This document shows, piece after piece, positions 44,843 through 49,152 of a stretch of DNA of 49,152 bases (position 1 is the first letter of the stretch; each line of letters begins with the position of its first letter). Made by a program: the position numbers and the translations under genes. This DNA comes from Candidatus Helarchaeota archaeon. GTDB lineage: Archaea; Asgardarchaeota; Lokiarchaeia; Helarchaeales; HEL-GB-A. The notes under the pieces are model-generated. The model saw nothing but the letters and a program-made list of their open reading frames with translations. It was not told the origin of the DNA and made no database searches. The stretch lies in NCBI GenBank assembly GCA_013375405.1, contig JABXJU010000003.1:1-49152 (forward strand). The letters run 5' to 3'.

Positions 44843-45697
44843 TTAAAGCATTCCTCGTTTTACTAGTAAAGTAAATTCTTCAAGCGTTAAGCGTTTTCCT
44901 GATTTGAATTTTTGAACGGCTTTATCAACCCTGTTTTCAACGACTTTTTTAACTTTATCCATTTTAACATTCTTCATATTTTGAAATTCGCCTAATTCTT
45001 TTGTAACTTCATTAATTCGAGGAAGGAGAATTTCTGATTTTGAGTAAAGTTCATCGGCTTTGCTTTTAGCCTCTAAAAATTTTTGATGGGCGTCATCTGC
45101 TTTAATTCTAATCTCATTATCAATTGAATTTAAAATTTCAAGCATTTGTTTGTGATGAACTTGACTTTCTTGTGAATATTTATACACTTGGTCCGATAAG
45201 ATTTTTAACTGTGCTTTAGTTAATTCGATATCGGTTTTTAATTTCCTACGGTTATTAAATACCTTATTTACGTCTTTGAGTTTTGATATTTTTGCTTCTA
45301 ATTCATCAATTCGATCCATTAGTGTCTTTTCTTCAGCTGGACTCAAATTTTTTGTCTGTAGTGTCCATTCAGCTTGGTGAATTTGCTTTTTTATTTGCCC
45401 TATATTGTTTTTCCCTCGAAATTGCTTAACCTGAGAACTTCCATTTAACTCTTGGAAAAGTGCATCCAATTGCTTTCGCACCAATTCTCGTTCTTTCTTT
45501 ACCTCAAGAACTTTCTGATTCAGTTCATTTCGTCTTGTTTTTTCTACTTTCGATTCCTTAAGTAACCGTGAAAGCTGGCGATTTAGTGCATTTCTCTGTT
45601 CTACGAACTTTTTTGCTTCTTCGTTATAAAAAAAAGCTCTCGACCGAAGAAGTTTAAATTTGTTCTTTAAATCCACTAATTCAAGAGTAGCTTCCAA
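44843..45697 (-). CDS. Archaeal coiled-coil protein
   Basis: A 284-residue, almost wholly coiled-coil, basic protein with no membrane segment. Helical stretches include QRNALNRQLSRLLKESKVEK, ELVRKQLDALFQEL, a break near residue 95 (RGKNNIGQIKKQIHQAEW), and a C-terminal VENRVDKAVQKFKSGKRLTLEEFTLLVKRGML. Proteins with this order, ending in a short LTLEEFTLL-type element, are widespread in archaea and unassigned. The apparent start is TTG 45697 right after GGTGAGG. Confidence 0.72.
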   Translation of the reverse strand: MEATLELVDLKNKFKLLRSRAFFYNEEAKKFVEQRNALNRQLSRLLKESKVEKTRRNELNQKVLEVKKERELVRKQLDALFQELNGSSQVKQFRGKNNIGQIKKQIHQAEWTLQTKNLSPAEEKTLMDRIDELEAKISKLKDVNKVFNNRRKLKTDIELTKAQLKILSDQVYKYSQESQVHHKQMLEILNSIDNEIRIKADDAHQKFLEAKSKADELYSKSEILLPRINEVTKELGEFQNMKNVKMDKVKKVVENRVDKAVQKFKSGKRLTLEEFTLLVKRGML

Positions 45698-46088
45698 AAC
45701 CTCACCATTACGGGTAAAAAATGTTCATGTATTGACATCTTTTTAGATAGTGATAGATCAAAGAGTTTTTAAAATTTTTTAATATTTAATTCAGAAATCG
45801 AAAATTGACTGAAAAATGTTCTCAATCTCCAATTCGTAGATTCTAGAGGCATGAAGAATAGATTAAAAATAAATGGAAACTTATTTCGTGAAAAACGATT
45901 CCAATTAAACTTAAAATCTTCAAAAATTTATTAATACTTTTACTCTAAATCGAGTTGGCTCTCGCTTTTTTTATCATAAAAAAAAATGATTCATAATCCT
46001 AGCTTTCGGATAATTTTAGAGCTAATACTTGGATATTACTCAATTATATATGATTTCATGAGGTATTTTTAGATGAGGTTCCAGAAGC
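45698..46088. other. 391-base intergenic region, no gene seen
   Basis: AT-rich spacer between two divergent genes. I see no RNA gene or ordered repeat. A short symmetrical stretch TTTTTTTATCATAAAAAAAA lies near 45970, and TATA-like runs occur upstream of both genes. Confidence 0.6.
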
Positions 46089-46397
46089 ATGACCGTAAGC
46101 CAGCAATTCTTAGTGAAACAAGAAAACCCACAGAAGACTATCTTGCCAGCCCCTTTTTTTAAGAGAATGGGAATGCTTAAAGTCGAACCTAACGCAAGAA
46201 AAATATTGTTAACTTATTTGGACAGTCAGGATTTCTATAAAATTTCATCTGATGTATTATTTTTTCGAAAAAAATTGGAAGATTTTATTTTATTTTTAGC
46301 AAAAACCGTTGCAATTCATCGTAATCATGATTTTCTGGAATCTCGAGATATGAAAGCTGGCTTGGTCATATATTTTCACATGCTAACTGATTACTAG
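46089..46397 (+). CDS. Small protein, possible histone fold
   Basis: A 102-residue protein from ATG 46089 (GAGG about 13 bases upstream). After a short tail the sequence ILPAPFFKRMGMLKVEPNAR, then a long helix SDVLFFRKKLEDFILFLAKTVAIHRNHDFLESRDMKAGL, resembles the archaeal/eukaryotic histone fold (short helix, long helix, a strand, then D-containing short helix; compare LPxAPxxR and the final DxxxA). An archaeal histone is usually about 66-70 residues; here an N-terminal tail of about 18 is added. The alignment is by eye and gapped, so this is tentative. Its 3' end overlaps the LRR gene on the other strand by 32 bases. Confidence 0.4.
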   Translation: MTVSQQFLVKQENPQKTILPAPFFKRMGMLKVEPNARKILLTYLDSQDFYKISSDVLFFRKKLEDFILFLAKTVAIHRNHDFLESRDMKAGLVIYFHMLTDY

Positions 46398-46890
46398 AAA
46401 GGTTTAAATTTTTAAGTGATTTAAGTTCTCCGATTGATTCAGGGAGGGATGTTAACCGATTATTGGATAAGGTTAATGTTTCAAGGGATTTAAGTTCTCC
46501 GATTGATTCAGGGAGGGATGTTAACCGACTACCATTTGCATCAAGTAATTTAAGGGATTTAAGATTCCCAATGGATTCAGGGAGGCTTTCCAATTTACAA
46601 TAACCAAAATATAATTCTTGAAGATTTAGGAGGTTCCCAATGGACTCCGGGACTGATTTCAGTTTATTACTATTGATGTCTAATATTTCTAAAGAGGGGA
46701 GATTTCCGATCTCTTGGGAAAAAAACTCCTCTGAGACTGATAACCCTAATTGAATAACTTGAAAATCTTTCGTCTTGATTCCCGTCGAATGACGGATTTT
46801 ATCATCCAAAATTGGATAATTATCTATACCTAATTTCTTCAATACTTCCATCTGTTCCTGCGTTACTTCCCATTGATACTTTTCCATCAT
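46366..46890 (-). CDS. Leucine-rich-repeat protein
   Basis: A 174-residue protein. Residues 1-62 are non-repetitive; then come about five 23-residue LRRs of the LPESIGxLKSLxxL type (residues about 63-170), ending with NLSSNQLACENI and a stop. Such repeats form a curved scaffold for protein binding and are common in Asgard genomes. Two start codons (ATG 46890, 46887) are possible. The array is short, and its 3' end overlaps a convergent gene, so it may have been truncated. Confidence 0.85.
   Translation of the reverse strand: MMEKYQWEVTQEQMEVLKKLGIDNYPILDDKIRHSTGIKTKDFQVIQLGLSVSEEFFSQEIGNLPSLEILDINSNKLKSVPESIGNLLNLQELYFGYCKLESLPESIGNLKSLKLLDANGSRLTSLPESIGELKSLETLTLSNNRLTSLPESIGELKSLKNLNLSSNQLACENI
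46418..46528 (-). repeat. Identical 42-bp LRR DNA repeats (period 69 bp)
   Basis: Positions 46418-46459 and 46487-46528 are identical over 42 bases, spaced by exactly 69 bases (23 codons, one LRR unit). The other units have diverged. This indicates a recent unit duplication or gene conversion within the LRR array. Confidence 0.9.
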
Positions 46891-47479
46891 AATCCCTTAG
46901 TGAGTTCTTGAAAATGCGAAATTGCTATTTATTTGAGTTAGAATAAGCTCGGGAGTGTTCTCCGCAAGATCGAGTTCGCAGAGCGGAGACGAGCGGAGTA
47001 TACATACCATAGGTTTTAGAGAGATTCATTCAATCTAAACCTATTTATTGATTAGAGTTCGTTAAAATCTTTAATTTTGTAAGTTTCCTAAAATCGCCTA
47101 TAAGCGATTATTTTTTAGATATTAATAATAAATGTTATCCGCTTTCGTTTTTCGGTTTTTTATACTCTTAGAAAAGTGATCTGAAATTGTACTTGTAGAG
47201 CGTTTAAACAATTCTGCCAAAAGCGATATATTTAACCCGATCTCATTACAATCTCTTATCAATTGAGATTCGAATTTAAAAAGAATTGACTAAGTCCGTT
47301 ATTAAATTAAAAAGAACACGTCGAAAAAATACAAGTTATTGCAAATCCCATTAATTCCCATGGAAAAATTCCACCACTTCTATTCACCTATAGGGTTGAT
47401 TCAGAAAATTTTATTATAAAAACGTTATAATAATTATAGCGCAGATTTTTTTTCAAATCAGATTCTAAAGTGATCTTTT
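46891..47479. other. 589-base intergenic region with a GC-rich inverted/direct-repeat element
   Basis: No open gene is visible. At 46959-46989 TCTCCGC and GCGGAGA form a 7-bp inverted repeat with a 17-base loop, and GAGCGGAG occurs twice in tandem (46981-46988, 46991-46998). This is the most GC-rich stretch of the spacer. It might be a small structured RNA or an operator. The rest is AT-rich and probably holds the promoter of the GH31 gene. Confidence 0.5.
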
Positions 47480-49152
47480 ATGGTAAGTGTTGGTTTTAGA
47501 AAACTACTCTGGACCTATTTGAAGAATCGGTTAAGATATCCCTTTCTAAAGAATAAATTAGGCGATTTACTACCAAATGTCTATTTTGGTTACACTGACC
47601 ATCCCTTAGATATCCAGGGAACTCCCATAACGTCTATCTATAATGCAATCTCGAAGCTCAACAGGAAAAAGTCTAAATTCATCCAAAATATTGAATTTAA
47701 GCAACGACATGATAATAGCTTCATTTTTACTGCGAAGGCAATCAATATTTTTGGCTTTTTCAATAACTTAAAACTTCTTGGATACTTGGATTCTTCTCCT
47801 GAAAACCTCACTGAAGGTATATCCGAAAGTCATGTTGATGACTATTACCAATCACTAAAATTTACTGAATGTACCCTGCAAGTGGACTTCCTTCAAGCTA
47901 ATATCTATCGTCTTCGGTTAGCTGATGGTCCTTCCGTTCCTGAAAATAATACTCCAATGATCTTCAAAGATATTCAGGATCCTCAGTTACCAGTGGAATT
48001 TGAAGAAACTGAAGAAAAATACGTTATCTCAACTTCAAGTCTTAAGTTAATTCTGTATAAAACAAATTTTCATATAGAAATCTTGGATGCACAAGGAAAT
48101 TTAATCACTGAGTCTAGTGGGAAGTCGAAAAATGGCTTCCCCAATGCTGTGGACGCATTCCCACTCGGTTTTATTTGGGATAAAAAGGATAAGCATTGGT
48201 ATGGAGTGGAGTCTTTTGTTCTCTATCCGGGTGAAGCGGTCTATGGTCTTGGAGAGCAATTTGGTCCTATGAACAAAATTGGCCAAACCATCGGCTTGTG
48301 GCATTACGAAGGAATGGGTAACACCGCCGGGCGAATCTATAAAAATATACCATTCTTCATGAGCACTCGAAAATATGGTATATTTGTGAATGAAAGCAAA
48401 CCGATTACTTTTTGGGTAGGATCGCGAGAATATTGTAAAAATCAGATTGCAATTGAAGGGGATCTTATCGATTACTATTTCTTTCATGGTAGCTTCAAAG
48501 AAATATTGCATAATTATACCGAATTAACTGGGAAAGCGGCAGTTCCTCCCAAGTTTTCCTTTGGCACATGGATGTCTCGGATCACTTACAAGACACAAGA
48601 AGAAGTCATGGAAGTTGCACACAAGTTACGGGAAATGAAATTTCCATGTGATATCATCCATATTGATACCGGTTGGTTTGAGGAGGATTGGGTCTGTGAT
48701 TGGCAGTTTGGTAAATGGAACTTTCCTGATCCACAAAAGATGTTCAAAGAGTTACGAGAAATGGGTTTTCGAGTTTCTTTATGGCAAGGACCTTATGTAA
48801 TCGATGAAATTAAGGAATACAAGGATGCTAAGAAGAAGAAAATTATTGCTAAGAATAACGGACCATTCATGTTCGTTATGGTTGTACCTGCTCACCCCAT
48901 TGATTTCTCAAACCCTGAGGGGGTTCTCTGGTATCAAGAGAAACTCAAAAATCTCTTCGATCTTGGTGCATCAGTTATCAAAGCTGATTTTGGTGAGGGA
49001 ATCGAACCCCCTATGAAATTCTTAAAATACTCTGGTCGGCAAATGCACAACCTTTTCCCCTTATTATATAACAAAGCTGCCTTTGAAATCACAGAAAAAA
49101 CCTTTGGAGAAGGTATCATTTGGGCTCGAAGTGCCTATGCGGGATCTCAACG
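47480..49152 (+). CDS. Glycoside hydrolase family 31 (alpha-xylosidase/alpha-glucosidase), 3' truncated by the window
   Basis: An open frame from ATG 47480 to the window end (557 codons, no stop). The N-terminal beta-sandwich (about residues 1-330, containing VYGLGEQFGPMNKIGQTIGLW) is followed by the (beta/alpha)8 catalytic barrel. That barrel contains FSFGTWMSRITY, DIIHIDTGWFEEDWVCDW and the nucleophile motif VIKADFGEGIEP, with D503 as nucleophile. WARSAYAGSQ near the end matches the region just before the GH31 acid/base. The pattern is close to YicI-type alpha-xylosidases. It has no signal peptide, so it is probably cytosolic. Codons ending in C (ATC, TTC, CTC, AAC) look more frequent than in neighbouring genes, a hint of lateral gain. 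Confidence 0.92.
   Translation, partial: MVSVGFRKLLWTYLKNRLRYPFLKNKLGDLLPNVYFGYTDHPLDIQGTPITSIYNAISKLNRKKSKFIQNIEFKQRHDNSFIFTAKAINIFGFFNNLKLLGYLDSSPENLTEGISESHVDDYYQSLKFTECTLQVDFLQANIYRLRLADGPSVPENNTPMIFKDIQDPQLPVEFEETEEKYVISTSSLKLILYKTNFHIEILDAQGNLITESSGKSKNGFPNAVDAFPLGFIWDKKDKHWYGVESFVLYPGEAVYGLGEQFGPMNKIGQTIGLWHYEGMGNTAGRIYKNIPFFMSTRKYGIFVNESKPITFWVGSREYCKNQIAIEGDLIDYYFFHGSFKEILHNYTELTGKAAVPPKFSFGTWMSRITYKTQEEVMEVAHKLREMKFPCDIIHIDTGWFEEDWVCDWQFGKWNFPDPQKMFKELREMGFRVSLWQGPYVIDEIKEYKDAKKKKIIAKNNGPFMFVMVVPAHPIDFSNPEGVLWYQEKLKNLFDLGASVIKADFGEGIEPPMKFLKYSGRQMHNLFPLLYNKAAFEITEKTFGEGIIWARSAYAGSQ

Noticed and set aside
1..49152. tRNA, rRNA, CRISPR arrays or insertion sequences
   Set aside because: Reading the intergenic spaces showed no tRNA-like T-loop sequences, no regularly spaced short repeats and no transposase-like gene.

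Overview
The window is an AT-rich archaeal chromosome segment. TFB, a TFE-beta/RPC34-like factor, Gar1, SRP19, S8e and a eukaryote/archaeal-type ProRS show it is archaeal. A Rag-like GTPase with a C-terminal longin/roadblock-type region and four further roadblock/LC7 proteins point to an Asgard archaeon. It also carries a complete but divergent methyl/alkyl-coenzyme M reductase operon (mcrB-mcrG-mcrA). Asgard plus divergent Mcr is the combination reported for Helarchaeota/Helarchaeales, proposed anaerobic short-chain alkane oxidisers, so that is my best guess. The placement is an inference; no rRNA or tRNA gene is visible.

Layout. 1-750: two genes leaving to the left, one cut by the window edge and one V4R-like. 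944-1597: roadblock-winged-helix protein. 1668-5696 (minus): mcrBGA, with several Mcr active-site and modification-site residues changed. 5800-6801: a plant-type glucuronokinase. 6883-10953 (minus): coiled-coil repeat protein, membrane-anchored left-handed beta-helix acyltransferase and GH3-type adenylating enzyme. 11064-17752: information processing (RlmE, TFE-beta-like, TFB, Gar1, S8e, ProRS) with a TIR protein, a small membrane protein and HypA. 17777-21602 (minus): tandem bacterial-type PH-domain membrane proteins, small unknowns, and a PIN nuclease split by an in-frame TAG next to an unknown helical protein. 22019-25434: zinc ribbon, SRP19 and two tandem neutral-ceramidase-like proteins. 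25445-27015 (minus): Rag-like GTPase translationally close to a LmbE-type deacetylase. 27188-39181: a 7-TM protein and a surface-sugar region (Gfo/Idh/MocA oxidoreductase, DegT aminotransferase, two GT2s, a GT-C, a flippase), a DEAD-box helicase, then two MgtE-like half transporters. 39347-40795: three separate roadblock proteins. 41098-44834: CCG iron-sulfur protein, LutB-like protein, Maf and Xaa-Pro dipeptidase. 44843-46890: coiled-coil protein, possible histone-fold protein, leucine-rich-repeat protein. 47480 to the end: the first 557 codons of a GH31 alpha-xylosidase/glucosidase-like enzyme that runs off the window.

How the genes fit together. Mcr would activate an alkane (or act on methyl-CoM) using nickel cofactor F430; HypA shows nickel handling elsewhere in the cell. 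The LutB/CCG pair is a typical cytoplasmic electron-transfer module. The glycosyltransferase, flippase, aminotransferase and oxidoreductase genes suggest lipid-linked glycan or surface polysaccharide synthesis. The roadblock and Rag-like proteins suggest a eukaryote-like GTPase regulatory layer. The most rewarding points are the altered Mcr active site, the PIN gene interrupted by TAG, the decayed gene-tail duplications at 35870-36041, an apparent ATT start codon, and the dense roadblock cluster.
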